From Pseudobdellovibrionaceae bacterium (GTDB lineage Bacteria; Bdellovibrionota; Bdellovibrionia; Bdellovibrionales; JAMPXM01): a stretch of DNA of 64,000 nucleotides. The stretch is taken from assembly GCA_021463345.1 (NCBI GenBank), contig JAJTYM010000012.1, positions 1 through 64,000 of the forward strand, given 5' to 3'. Made by a program: the position numbers and the translations under genes. Below the pieces are notes generated by a model. It ran no database searches. It was not told the origin of the DNA and saw only the letters and a program-made list of their open reading frames with translations. The number at the start of each line of letters is the position of its first letter. Position 1 is the first letter of the stretch. This document shows, piece by piece, positions 45,028 through 53,048 of this stretch.

Positions 45028-46224
45028 GTGAAACTTCTTGTCCGTGGGTGGGGTTGGCTGCCAAGATCGTCGCCTCCAGTGCAATGGTTTCACCTTTTAC
45101 TAGCTTTCCTGAGCCTGTTCGCCTTCGGCCTGGCCGACAACGCGCGCGGGCCGGTGTTCCCGGACCTGCTTCGGGATTTCGGCGTGAACGATTCGGCCGG
45201 CGCGCTTTTTTTCTTCACGACCTCGCTGTTCGGCTTGGGCAATGCGCTCCTTTCGCGGTTCTGGCTGCCTCGTTGGGGAGCGTACCTGAGCGTGCGCGTT
45301 TATCTGGCGACGCAGGCATCGGGCCTGGTCGCCATGGGCCTCGCGTCCCATTACGTCGGGGTCCTGGCGGGGGCGGCGCTGTTCGGGATCGCGACGGGCG
45401 GCCTCGGTGTCGCGCAGAACGTCCTGGTCGGCCGCGCTTCGGAGGGCGCGGGGCGCCGACGGGCCTACTCCTTCTTGCATTGCATGTACGGAGCGTCGTC
45501 GTTGGCGGCGCCCATGATCGTCTCGGCGTTTTACGCGGCCGGCGTCCACTGGCAGCAGGTCCTGCTCTGGTTGTCGGTCCCGTCCTTCGCGTGCTGCGGA
45601 CTGACGTGGTTCCGCCGAGCGCTGCCGGGGGACCGTCGTGGCCGAGCGGTCTCCGCCGGCGTCGGCGCCGACCGGGCGGTGATGCTCGCCTTCGCTCTGG
45701 CTTTCGGCCTTTACGTCATGAGCGAGATCTTGGTGGCGACACGCATCGTGCTGCTCGGCCGGCGCGAGTACGGTCTCGACGCCGTTGCGGCCAACGGCCA
45801 CCTCACCCTGTTTTTCGCCCTGCTCTTCGCCGGGCGATTGCTGTTCGTTTTCGCGCCCGCGATGTGGCCGCCGCTCACAGTGATTCGGGCGAGCGGCTGG
45901 CTGTCGCTGGCGGCGTTCATCGCCGGCCTATGTTTGGGGCCTGACTGGCTCGCGTGGACGGGGCTTGCGATGGCGCCGTTCTTCCCGGCGGCGATGGCCC
46001 ACTTGCAGGAGACGTTCGGCGCCCGCGCCGACGGGGCCATGGGGTGGGCGTTCACCTGCTCCAGCCTCCTCACGATGCTCATGCACCAGGGCGTTGGCTC
46101 GGCCGGCGATGCGATCGGCCTGTGGGGGGCCATGTGGGCGGGGCCGTTGGCCCTGCTCGCGTTGGCTTCGCTGCTGAGTTTCGGCCCCCTTGGGCGGCGC
46201 GTGTTTTCGGCGACCCGCTCCTAG
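45028..46224 (+). CDS. Major facilitator superfamily transporter
   Basis: A 398-residue inner-membrane carrier with about eleven to twelve hydrophobic segments. 'LSLFAFGLADNARGPVFPDL' opens the first bundle, the basic loop 'GRASEGAGRRRAYSFLHCMY' lies between helices 4 and 5, and a central cytoplasmic loop is near residue 205. The pattern resembles sugar-phosphate or fucose-type carriers, but no substrate motif is decisive. GTG start preceded by AAAGG. Its stop codon lies in the first of several CCTAGG palindromes. Confidence 0.85.
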   Translation: MKLLVRGWGWLPRSSPPVQWFHLLLAFLSLFAFGLADNARGPVFPDLLRDFGVNDSAGALFFFTTSLFGLGNALLSRFWLPRWGAYLSVRVYLATQASGLVAMGLASHYVGVLAGAALFGIATGGLGVAQNVLVGRASEGAGRRRAYSFLHCMYGASSLAAPMIVSAFYAAGVHWQQVLLWLSVPSFACCGLTWFRRALPGDRRGRAVSAGVGADRAVMLAFALAFGLYVMSEILVATRIVLLGRREYGLDAVAANGHLTLFFALLFAGRLLFVFAPAMWPPLTVIRASGWLSLAAFIAGLCLGPDWLAWTGLAMAPFFPAAMAHLQETFGARADGAMGWAFTCSSLLTMLMHQGVGSAGDAIGLWGAMWAGPLALLALASLLSFGPLGRRVFSATRS

Positions 46225-46342
46225 GGAGAACCTGCGTTTTAAGCCATTTCCCCTAGGGAAAACCGCGCGTTTCCGGCGACCCGATCGCGCGCGCCACGCG
46301 TTTTCCCCAGGGGAAAACGCCGCTTTTCCTAGGGGAAAAACG
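46218..46342 (+). repeat. Cluster of CCCCTAGGGG-type palindromes
   Basis: Four related palindromes lie in 125 bases: 46218-46228 (overlapping the MFS stop), 46247-46262, 46298-46320 (11-bp perfect arms around one A) and 46321-46342. All have the form TTTTCC-CC-(T)A-GGGG-AAAA. They end about 30 bases before the promoter of the SWIB gene, so they may be operator sites; alternatively the third could be a hairpin that ends MFS transcription. Confidence 0.7.
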
Positions 46343-46371
46343 GAAAATTCGCGCCTTCCGCCTATTTTTCG

Positions 46372-46400
46372 TTGGACAACGGTTTTTGCCTGGTTATCAT
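46372..46400 (+). promoter_or_regulatory. Promoter of SWIB gene
   Basis: TTGGAC (46372-46377), a 17-base spacer and TATCAT (46395-46400) form a good sigma-70-type promoter. Transcription would start near 46407, giving a 70-base leader before the ATG at 46478. Confidence 0.6.
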
Positions 46401-46477
46401 GCAATCAACTGCTTTTCGGCAGAGGGTTCACAAAAATCATTGATCCCCTTCGCGGAGATCAATTCGGAGGAGAAGAC

Positions 46478-46864
46478 ATGGCGAAGAAGAAGGCGACCAA
46501 GAAGTCGGCGAAGAAGGCCACGAAAAAGACAGCGACGAAAGCAGCGACGAAAAAAACGGCGACCAAAAAAGCCGCTACGAAAAAAACCGCGAAAGCGGCG
46601 GGCCCCAAGAAAAAGCGCACGTTGAACCCGGCTCTCAAGGCCCCGTACACGCCCAGCGCGCAACTCGCTGAAATCGTCGGCTCCAGCCCGCTCCCGCGCC
46701 AAGAAGTCGTCTCCAAGCTCTGGAAGTACATCAAGAAAAACGGCCTCCAAGACAAACAGACCATCAACGCCGACGAGAAACTGAAGCCGATCTTCGGCAA
46801 CAAGAAGTCGGTCACGATGTTCGAGATGCAAAAGCACGTTTCGAAGCACCTCACGAAGGCCTGA
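46478..46864 (+). CDS. SWIB/MDM2-domain protein with histone-like tail
   Basis: A 128-residue protein. The first about 48 residues are Lys/Ala/Thr repeats (KKATKKSAKKATKKTATKAA and so on), like histone H1 tails and chlamydial Hc proteins. The rest is a SWIB domain: 'YTPSAQLAEIVGSSPLPRQE', 'SKLWKYIKKNGLQDKQTINA' and 'KLKPIFGNKKSVTMFEMQKH'. The basic tail should bind DNA without sequence preference. A GGAGGAG site and a good promoter suggest strong expression. The gene is followed by an intrinsic terminator. Role in nucleoid compaction is inference. Confidence 0.92.
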   Translation: MAKKKATKKSAKKATKKTATKAATKKTATKKAATKKTAKAAGPKKKRTLNPALKAPYTPSAQLAEIVGSSPLPRQEVVSKLWKYIKKNGLQDKQTINADEKLKPIFGNKKSVTMFEMQKHVSKHLTKA

Positions 46865-46890
46865 TCGCTTTCCGTGGGTCGTCGGATCCG

Positions 46891-46923
46891 AAAAGCCATC
46901 GCGTGACCCGCGGTGGCTTTTTT
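46891..46923 (+). terminator. Intrinsic terminator after SWIB gene
   Basis: A 13-bp stem with one G-U pair (46891-46903 with 46909-46921) and a 5-base loop runs into a T-run. It starts 26 bases after the SWIB stop codon. Confidence 0.85.
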
Positions 46924-46969
46924 GTTATTGTTTTCCGGCAACGAACTCGATCCCGCGAGGCCTCTCCCC

Positions 46970-47725
46970 ATGACCACCAAGACCAGAGAAGAAATCAAAT
47001 TGATGGAGCGGGTTTGCAAGCTCGCCGCGCAGACGCTGTACCATACGGCCAAATTCGTTCGGCCCGGGGTCACCACCGACGAGCTCGACAGGGTCGCCCA
47101 TGATTTCACGCTCTCCAATGACGCCCGCTCCGCGCCGCTCGGCTACCACGGGTTCCCAAAATCGATTTGCACCAGCATCAACGATGTGGTTTGCCACGGC
47201 GTGCCCGGGCCCCAGCCGCTCAAAGAGGGCGATATCGTCAACATCGACATCACATGCGTCAAGGACGGCTTCCACGGCGACACGTCGGCCACGTTTTTCG
47301 TCGGCCGGGTCTCCGACAAGGCCCGTCAGGTCACCGAGGTCGCCAAAGCGGCGATGGAGAAGGGGATCGAGGCGGTCGCGCCATCCGGGACCGTCGGCGA
47401 CGTCGGTTTCGCCATAGAGAAGTTCGTCACCCGCAAGGGATTCCACGTCGTGCGCGAGATCGGCGGGCACGGCATCGGGCGCGATTTCCACGAGGACCCG
47501 TTCGTTCCGAGCTTCGGCAAAAAAGGCAAAGGCGATCGCCTGCTGCCATGGGGCACGATCACCGTCGAGCCGATGATCAACGAAACGGCCGCGCCGATCA
47601 TCGAGATGCCCATCGCGAATTCCTCGATCAAGTGGTACGTCACCAGCGATCGTTCTCTTTCGGCGCAGTTCGAGCACACCGTCCTCATCACCGATGCGGG
47701 CCACGAGATCCTAACGATCTATTGA
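46970..47725 (+). CDS. map: Methionine aminopeptidase, type I
   Basis: A 251-residue dinuclear metalloprotease that removes the initiator methionine. The five metal ligands are readable as Asp93, Asp104, His167, Glu200 and Glu235, and His76 is the conserved substrate-binding residue in 'DVVCHGVPG'. There is no N-terminal zinc finger, as expected for bacterial type Ia. The start at 46970 gives 'MTTKTREEIKLMERVCKL', the usual beginning; the in-frame ATG at 46913 lies within the terminator of the preceding gene. Confidence 0.96.
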   Translation: MTTKTREEIKLMERVCKLAAQTLYHTAKFVRPGVTTDELDRVAHDFTLSNDARSAPLGYHGFPKSICTSINDVVCHGVPGPQPLKEGDIVNIDITCVKDGFHGDTSATFFVGRVSDKARQVTEVAKAAMEKGIEAVAPSGTVGDVGFAIEKFVTRKGFHVVREIGGHGIGRDFHEDPFVPSFGKKGKGDRLLPWGTITVEPMINETAAPIIEMPIANSSIKWYVTSDRSLSAQFEHTVLITDAGHEILTIY

Positions 47726-47790
47726 GTCGCCGACCCGACCTCTCCCAGGGGGCGTGCGGGCCTTAAATTCTCGAAAACGGGGGGCGTGGC

Positions 47791-47819
47791 TTGACCGGGA
47801 CGGTGCCCGCCCTTACCCT
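47791..47819 (+). promoter_or_regulatory. Possible ahcY promoter
   Basis: TTGACC (47791-47796), a 17-base spacer and TACCCT (47814-47819) precede ahcY by about 117 bases. The long leader contains the direct repeat AGTGATTCA (two copies within 47895-47921) but nothing I can fold into a known SAH or SAM riboswitch. Confidence 0.35.
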
Positions 47820-47936
47820 GTGGCCTCTCCACTCAGTTGAGCCTCATGGAGCGCGCGCCTCGGTAGGCGCTTCGCGACGAAGGTTAATGACAGGACAGTG
47901 ATTCAAGAAGTGATTCAGACAGTGACAGAGGTGAGG

Positions 47937-49316
47937 ATGACGACAGTGACCGCAATCGACCCGAAAAAATCCCATTCCCCCGTGTCCGCCGGGACCGGCG
48001 CCGACTATCGCGTCTGCCGCGAGGCCATGGAGGACCCGAAGGCCTTCAAAGAGCTCGCGCGTTGGGGTCGCGAGGAGATCGCGCTCGCCGAAACCGAGAT
48101 GCCCGGTCTGATGGCTTTGCGCGAGCAGTACGGCCCGAAGCAGCCGCTCAAGGGCGCGCGCATCGTCGGCTGCCTGCACATGACGATCCAGACCGCCGTG
48201 CTCATCGAAACCCTCGTCCATCTCGGCGCCAAAGTCCGCTGGTCGTCGTGCAATATTTTTTCGACGCAGGATCACGCCGCCGTCGCGATCGCGGCCGCCG
48301 GCGTCCCGGTGTTCGCCTGGAAGGGCGAGACCGAGGCCGAGTACCTTTGGTGCATCGAACGGACGCTCGATTGGGGCGGCGAAGGCTTCAATATGATCCT
48401 CGACGACGGCGGTGACGCCACCAACGTCGTCCATGAGGAGCGTTTCGCGCATCTGCTCAAGGACCTCATCGGCATCTCGGAAGAGACGACCACCGGAGTG
48501 CACAATCTCGAGAAGATGCACAAAGACGGACGGCTGAAAGTGCCGGCCATCAACGTCAACGACTCGGTCACCAAGTCCAAATTCGACAACATCTACGGTT
48601 GCCGCGAATCGCTCGCCGACGGCATCAAGCGGGCCACCGACGTGATGATCGCCGGCAAAGTCGTGGTCGTCGCCGGTTACGGCGACGTCGGCAAGGGCTG
48701 CGCGCACAGCATGCGCTCGTACGGCGCCCGCGTGCTCGTGACCGAGATCGACCCGATCTGCGCCCTGCAGGCGTCGATGGAGGGCTTCGAGGTCGTCACG
48801 ATGGACCAAGCGGCGGGGATCGCCGACATCTTCGTCACCGCCACCGGGTGCTGCGACATCATCACCGACAAGCATTTCATGAAGATGAAAAATCGGGCCA
48901 TCGTCTGCAACATCGGTCATTTTGACATCGAGATCGACATGGCTTGGCTCGGCAAGAACAGCCGGGTCCGCGAAGTGAAGCCGCAGGTCGACGTGCACGA
49001 GCTCCAAAACGGCAACGAGGTCATCGTCCTAGCGAAAGGCCGTTTGGTGAACCTCGGTTGCGCCACGGGCCACCCGTCGTTCGTCATGTCGACGAGCTTC
49101 ACCAACCAGGTTCTGGCGCAAATCGAATTGTTCACGAATCGCGCGAAGTACCGGGACGTCGGGGTGTATCGGTTGCCGAAAGAGCTCGACGAAATGGTCG
49201 CGCGGCTGCACCTTGGCAAGCTTGGCGTGAATCTCACCGAGCTCACCGACAAGCAGGCCGGTTACCTCGGGCTGCCCAAGACGGGCCCATTCAAACCGGC
49301 GATGTATCGTTATTGA
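47937..49316 (+). CDS. ahcY: Adenosylhomocysteinase
   Basis: A 459-residue NAD-dependent enzyme that splits S-adenosylhomocysteine into adenosine and homocysteine, relieving product inhibition of methyltransferases. '[20 protein letters not shown]', '[16 protein letters not shown]', the NAD-binding '[18 protein letters not shown]' and the C-terminal '[10 protein letters not shown]' that reaches into the neighbouring subunit are present. A roughly 40-residue insertion near residue 145-185 marks the long bacterial form. The start at 47937 follows AGGTGAGG; a GTG at 47898 would add 13 residues. No metK or metH is nearby. Confidence 0.95.
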   Translation: MTTVTAIDPKKSHSPVSAGTGADYRVCREAMEDPKAFKELARWGREEIALAETEMPGLMALREQYGPKQPLKGARIVGCLHMTIQTAVLIETLVHLGAKVRWSSCNIFSTQDHAAVAIAAAGVPVFAWKGETEAEYLWCIERTLDWGGEGFNMILDDGGDATNVVHEERFAHLLKDLIGISEETTTGVHNLEKMHKDGRLKVPAINVNDSVTKSKFDNIYGCRESLADGIKRATDVMIAGKVVVVAGYGDVGKGCAHSMRSYGARVLVTEIDPICALQASMEGFEVVTMDQAAGIADIFVTATGCCDIITDKHFMKMKNRAIVCNIGHFDIEIDMAWLGKNSRVREVKPQVDVHELQNGNEVIVLAKGRLVNLGCATGHPSFVMSTSFTNQVLAQIELFTNRAKYRDVGVYRLPKELDEMVARLHLGKLGVNLTELTDKQAGYLGLPKTGPFKPAMYRY

Positions 49317-49387
49317 CGTCGTGACGGAGCGCGCTTGGGGTCGCGCCCGAAGCACTGTCCGGCGCATGCCCGGCAACGGAGGGTCCT

Positions 49388-49771
49388 ATGAGGCCGATTC
49401 GATTCTTCGCTTCAGCGCCCGTGTTGGCGGCGTTCGTTTTGATGGCGCCTGTCCCCAAGGTGGGCGCGCAAACCGAGAATCCAGATGTCCGCGCCCCTCG
49501 GCTCAAAGAGGGGCGGATGTTCACCGTCACGGTGGTTCCCGCCGCCAAGGAACTCAAAGTTTTCGTCGTTGGGCACGAGCAAGCGCGCTTCAAGGTCGAT
49601 GACCTCGGCTTTCATGCCTTCATACGCTCGGGCGGGAAAATGAAGCTCGTGACGTCCACGAAAAGGGACGATCACTTCGTGATTCAAGCGCAACCGTCGT
49701 CCGGGTCCGAGCTGAAGGTGAAGCTCGACTTCGAAGGCAAATCCGAGGAACACGACATCCAGCTCAAGTGA
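49388..49771 (+). CDS. Small periplasmic hypothetical protein
   Basis: A 127-residue exported protein with a signal peptide ending VGA|QTEN. The mature domain is about 100 residues of beta strands ('RMFTVTVVPAAKELKVFVVG', 'FVIQAQPSSGSELKVKLDF') and may be an Ig-like fold. A GGAGGG site precedes the ATG. It stands alone between ahcY and a convergent secreted-protein operon. No family recognised. Confidence 0.78.
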   Translation: MRPIRFFASAPVLAAFVLMAPVPKVGAQTENPDVRAPRLKEGRMFTVTVVPAAKELKVFVVGHEQARFKVDDLGFHAFIRSGGKMKLVTSTKRDDHFVIQAQPSSGSELKVKLDFEGKSEEHDIQLK

Positions 49772-49904
49772 GGCTCCGGGCAAGCCTTAATGCGGCCGCT
49801 CGGAAGCGGCGTTCGAAGGCAACGCTCGAGGGCGGGGATCGCCGGTTTTCGGGTCGACCCGTCGGGCGAACGCGTCAGCGGCGACGGATTTAGCGGCGAC
49901 GGGC

Positions 49905-51857
49905 TCAGTCGGCGCGACCAGGAACGGGATCGATCGCTCTCTTGCCGGAGTCAGCGGCGTTTTTGTCCGGGCAAAGCGGGGTCGCATTCCCGCGGCAGCA
50001 GTCGGCTGCGGAGTTGAACGTGAACGCGTTGGCGTTGGCGAACGCTTGCAAGTCTTCCGCTGTCTTGGCGAAGACGTCGGGCCGGCCGCGCATCGGTTTG
50101 CGGATTTTCTCCATGTCGCAGGCTGGCTGGGTCGAGGGGTCCCATCGGCGGATGTCGGTGGATGCGCCGCGGTTGCTGAAACGAACGGATCCGCAACGCT
50201 CGTTTTCGGATGAATACCATCGCGCCGATGCGATGCCGCCGTCGGCTCCAGGCTTGAACTCGAACCGCTGCCCTCGGCTCTCTTCGGACTTGCCTTCCAT
50301 CGTCACTTCGCCGTCGACTCCGCAAGCGATTTTCCACCGCTGGCTTGGCGCGATCTGGGAGTGAAGGTCCATCAACATCGCGCAGGCGTCGGGAAACTGT
50401 TTGATATGCTCGAAGCGTTCGGCATCGGTGAGAGCGAAGAGGAACGCGTCGGTCATGGGCGTCCGGGTCGTGACGACCTGGCAGAGGCCATCGACTTGCC
50501 GCCAGTCGGCGTACGGGCTGTTGCGCTGTTGGCCGCAACCGTTGTCGCCCGTGTAGTGCAGGATCTCGAGGCCCGTCGTGAAGGGGGCGGCCACGGCTTT
50601 GCCGATGGTCGCCACCGTCGCGCCCAGCGCCCGGGCGACCATCCCGAGCTTTCCGGCGCCGTCGGCTGAAAGTTTCGCGAGCGCGGCGCGCCCCGCGCGC
50701 AGGACTTTGCCGGTGACGCTGTTGTCGGCTCCGGGCACGTTCGTGAAAGGCGCGAGTGGGTGCGCGTGCAAGTCGGGCAGACGTTGCCTGGCGAGGCTTT
50801 TCACGTCGTCCGGTGAGAGGCGGGTCTTGGCTCTGAGGGATCCGGCGCGCAAGTCGTAGGCGGCTCCTTGGATGGAAAGGCCTCGCAAGGTCACCGCGCG
50901 GCGGGCCATCGTCGCTTCGAGGATCGCTTCGATCGCTTTGGGCGGGTAGCCTTTGTTTTTGAGATAACTCGCCATGCGCTCCGTGGAGTTCGCGGAGTTG
51001 ATCGCCTCGACGTCGATGGCCGCTTGCGCGAGTTCCTTGGCGAACCGGTCCCCATGGAGGCGGGCCGCTTCTTTGACTTTGAGCTCGTCGATGACGTCGT
51101 AGAGGCGCATGTCGTCGGGCAGGCCGGCGCCCGCGTTCAAAGTGTTGCCGGCGATCCGTTGGTACGAGTCGCCGAGTTCCGCGAGGCTTCTGGCGGCGCG
51201 GATGTTTTCCGTCTCCCATTTGAGCGCGCTGAGCGCTTCCGCGCGGCGAGCCTCGTTGGAGACGTAGTCGGGCCAATTCGGCCCGTTGAGCTCTTGCTCG
51301 AACCGTTGGAGCCCGGACAACACGCGTTCGCGGACCTGAGCCGGATCGACCTTGATTTTCGAAGCGTCAACGCCGCCAGCTTTGCTTTGGGCCAACCGGT
51401 CGATCATTTCGAAGCGCATGCGGTTCGCTTCTTTGGCGTATTCGCCGCGAAGCGCGTCGAGGTCGCGGGCGAAGAGCTCTTTGTCGATCCCGCAGCCCGA
51501 AGGGGCGGCCGCCCGCGCGTCGGCCGCGACCATCCGCAGGGCGATATCCGACGCGCTCCGTGGCTCGGTGTTCGAGGAGATCAGGCATTTCATCGTTTCC
51601 GGGCGCCGTTTCAATACGGCGAGGGCGCCGCCCAGGGACGCGCCGATCGCGCCGCCGATCGCGCCGCCGATCGCGCCCCGCCGCAGGGCCGCGCATTGTT
51701 CGAACGTCAGCGCCGCGCACTCCAGCGTATCCCGCAGTTCATCGACCATGGCTTGGATACGCTTGGGGTCGCGCGGGCATTGGCGCTGCCCGGGCATCTC
51801 CGCGCGGGCCTCGATGGCGAGCAGGCTGATGAGGGCGAAAGCGACGGTTTTTCTCAT
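49905..51857 (-). CDS. Large secreted protein with glycine-zipper segments
   Basis: A 650-residue exported protein (signal peptide MRKTVAFALISLLAIEARA). A glycine-zipper hydrophobic segment 'RRGAIGGAIGGAIGASLGGA' lies near residue 60, and a second glycine/alanine-rich hydrophobic stretch around 400-430. Between them is a long helical region (150-350). The C-terminal third has many cysteines and beta strands ending in 'DCCRGNATPLCPDKN'. Glycine zippers often mediate membrane insertion or oligomerisation. I recognise no family. Its ATG overlaps the stop of the upstream small secreted gene (ATGA), so the two are translationally coupled. Confidence 0.82.
   Translation of the reverse strand: MRKTVAFALISLLAIEARAEMPGQRQCPRDPKRIQAMVDELRDTLECAALTFEQCAALRRGAIGGAIGGAIGASLGGALAVLKRRPETMKCLISSNTEPRSASDIALRMVAADARAAAPSGCGIDKELFARDLDALRGEYAKEANRMRFEMIDRLAQSKAGGVDASKIKVDPAQVRERVLSGLQRFEQELNGPNWPDYVSNEARRAEALSALKWETENIRAARSLAELGDSYQRIAGNTLNAGAGLPDDMRLYDVIDELKVKEAARLHGDRFAKELAQAAIDVEAINSANSTERMASYLKNKGYPPKAIEAILEATMARRAVTLRGLSIQGAAYDLRAGSLRAKTRLSPDDVKSLARQRLPDLHAHPLAPFTNVPGADNSVTGKVLRAGRAALAKLSADGAGKLGMVARALGATVATIGKAVAAPFTTGLEILHYTGDNGCGQQRNSPYADWRQVDGLCQVVTTRTPMTDAFLFALTDAERFEHIKQFPDACAMLMDLHSQIAPSQRWKIACGVDGEVTMEGKSEESRGQRFEFKPGADGGIASARWYSSENERCGSVRFSNRGASTDIRRWDPSTQPACDMEKIRKPMRGRPDVFAKTAEDLQAFANANAFTFNSAADCCRGNATPLCPDKNAADSGKRAIDPVPGRAD
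51629..51679 (-). repeat. 12-base repeats coding for glycine zipper
   Basis: About three copies of a 12-base unit (GCGCCGCCGATC on the plus strand, the first incomplete) encode the repeated Gly-Gly-Ala-Ile motif of the secreted protein. Slippage here would add or remove one zipper turn without changing frame. Confidence 0.7.
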
Positions 51858-52288
51858 CGCCAGGCCTCGATGGAGCCACATTTGGGCGAGCTCGATTTGC
51901 GTGCCGCGAACTTCTTCTCGAGGACGGCGCCCGCGCATTCGCCGATCCGCGTGAATTCCCGGATTTCCTCGAGCTCCGGTTGCGCTTGGGCGGCGGCGGG
52001 CGCGCGCGCCTTGCTCCGCCGCGGCGTTTGGCCTTGTGCTTTCCCGTCGGCCGGAGACTTGAGATCGGCCCTGCATTTTTTCGCCGCGGCGACGGCTTCT
52101 CGTTCGCAGGCCTCTTTTTTCAAGTCGAAGCAGGCGCGCGCGTAATGCGCGTCCTGGCAGAGGAGGCTGGCAAAAGTCGCATCCGTTTTCGCGTCCCATC
52201 CGCCATGGGCCGAGCCAGGGCCGAGGAGCGCGGCCGGCAAGAGCATCCAAAGGCATTCGAGGAACCGACGGTTCGCTTTTCGTTTCAT
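51854..52288 (-). CDS. Small secreted protein coupled to large secreted partner
   Basis: A 144-residue exported protein: basic N-terminus and hydrophobic stretch MKRKANRRFLECLWMLLPAA with a cleavage site near HGG. The mature part has six cysteines (for example in 'FASLLCQDAHYARACFD') and a basic Pro/Ala linker in its middle. Its stop codon overlaps the start of the 650-residue gene by four bases. Composition and order suggest the two products act together in the periplasm, but there is no family match to say how. Confidence 0.78.
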   Translation of the reverse strand: MKRKANRRFLECLWMLLPAALLGPGSAHGGWDAKTDATFASLLCQDAHYARACFDLKKEACEREAVAAAKKCRADLKSPADGKAQGQTPRRSKARAPAAAQAQPELEEIREFTRIGECAGAVLEKKFAARKSSSPKCGSIEAWR

Positions 52289-52383
52289 TCGCTTCGCCTC
52301 AACAAGGGACGTATCGGAAGATTCCGGTTTCGCTTTACACGGCGCCCGCGGCTCGTGGTCCGCGTCTCGATCCGGGACGGGAA

Positions 52384-52920
52384 TCAGCTCTCGGGCCCGG
52401 TTCGCGGAGTCTTGAGATGGCTGAGGTAGAATGAGAACTCCGCGATGCTCTCCCTGATGTCATCGACCGCGCGGTGCGTGTTTTTTTTGTCGAATTTCAC
52501 GCCCATTTTCGCCTGCAGGACGATCTTCCACGACGTCACGTCGAGCATGCGGTAGTGCAAGCGCGCGGCGAGGCGCGGGAAGTATTTCGCGATGAACAGG
52601 CGGTCTTGGAAGATCGAGTTCCCGGCGAGGACGACGGGTTCTCGGCCGAAGCGTCGGTCGACGATGGCGAGCAGTTCCTCCTCGACCTTCCCGGGCGGCG
52701 TGCCGTCGGGCACTTGGGCGGTCAAGCCGGAGTCCCCGTGATGCTTCTTGTTCCAGTCGTCCATCCGGTCCAGGTATTCCCGCGGCTGGCGGATCACGGC
52801 GTGGTAGTCCTCCAACGGTTTCAGATCCCAGTCGGTCACGATCGCGCCGACTTCGATAGGCACTTCCTTGTTGACGTCGAGGCCGGTCATTTCCATGTCG
52901 AGCCAGAGCAGTTTGTCCAT
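52384..52920 (-). CDS. orn: Oligoribonuclease
   Basis: A 178-residue DEDDh 3'-5' exonuclease that finishes RNA decay by degrading dinucleotides, including pGpG from cyclic-di-GMP turnover. 'LLWLDMEMTGLD' (Asp8, Glu10), 'LAGNSIFQDRLFIAKYFPRL', 'HYRMLDVTSWKI' and 'NTHRAVDDIRESIAEF' give the four acidic residues and the His. Length matches Orn (181 aa in E. coli). The start at 52920 fits the family; an in-frame extension upstream is spurious. Confidence 0.96.
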   Translation of the reverse strand: MDKLLWLDMEMTGLDVNKEVPIEVGAIVTDWDLKPLEDYHAVIRQPREYLDRMDDWNKKHHGDSGLTAQVPDGTPPGKVEEELLAIVDRRFGREPVVLAGNSIFQDRLFIAKYFPRLAARLHYRMLDVTSWKIVLQAKMGVKFDKKNTHRAVDDIRESIAEFSFYLSHLKTPRTGPES

Positions 52921-53048
52921 GTCACCGACTTTAGCGAAGGAATCACTCCGTCTCAAACTGAGAATAGCCGGGAGCGGCGGGCCGGACATAGGTCCAGTAT
53001 CGGCTTTGGACGATTCAGGATTCCCGAAAAATATTCGATAAGACGGGC

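Noticed and set aside
46190-46477. Long N-terminal extension of the SWIB protein frame
   Set aside because: The extension translates the palindrome cluster and promoter; the ATG at 46478 has a strong ribosome-binding site and gives the expected protein.
47726-47936. SAH or SAM riboswitch before ahcY
   Set aside because: The leader contains GC-rich short inverted repeats, but I could not match the conserved core of either riboswitch class. A covariance-model search would settle it.
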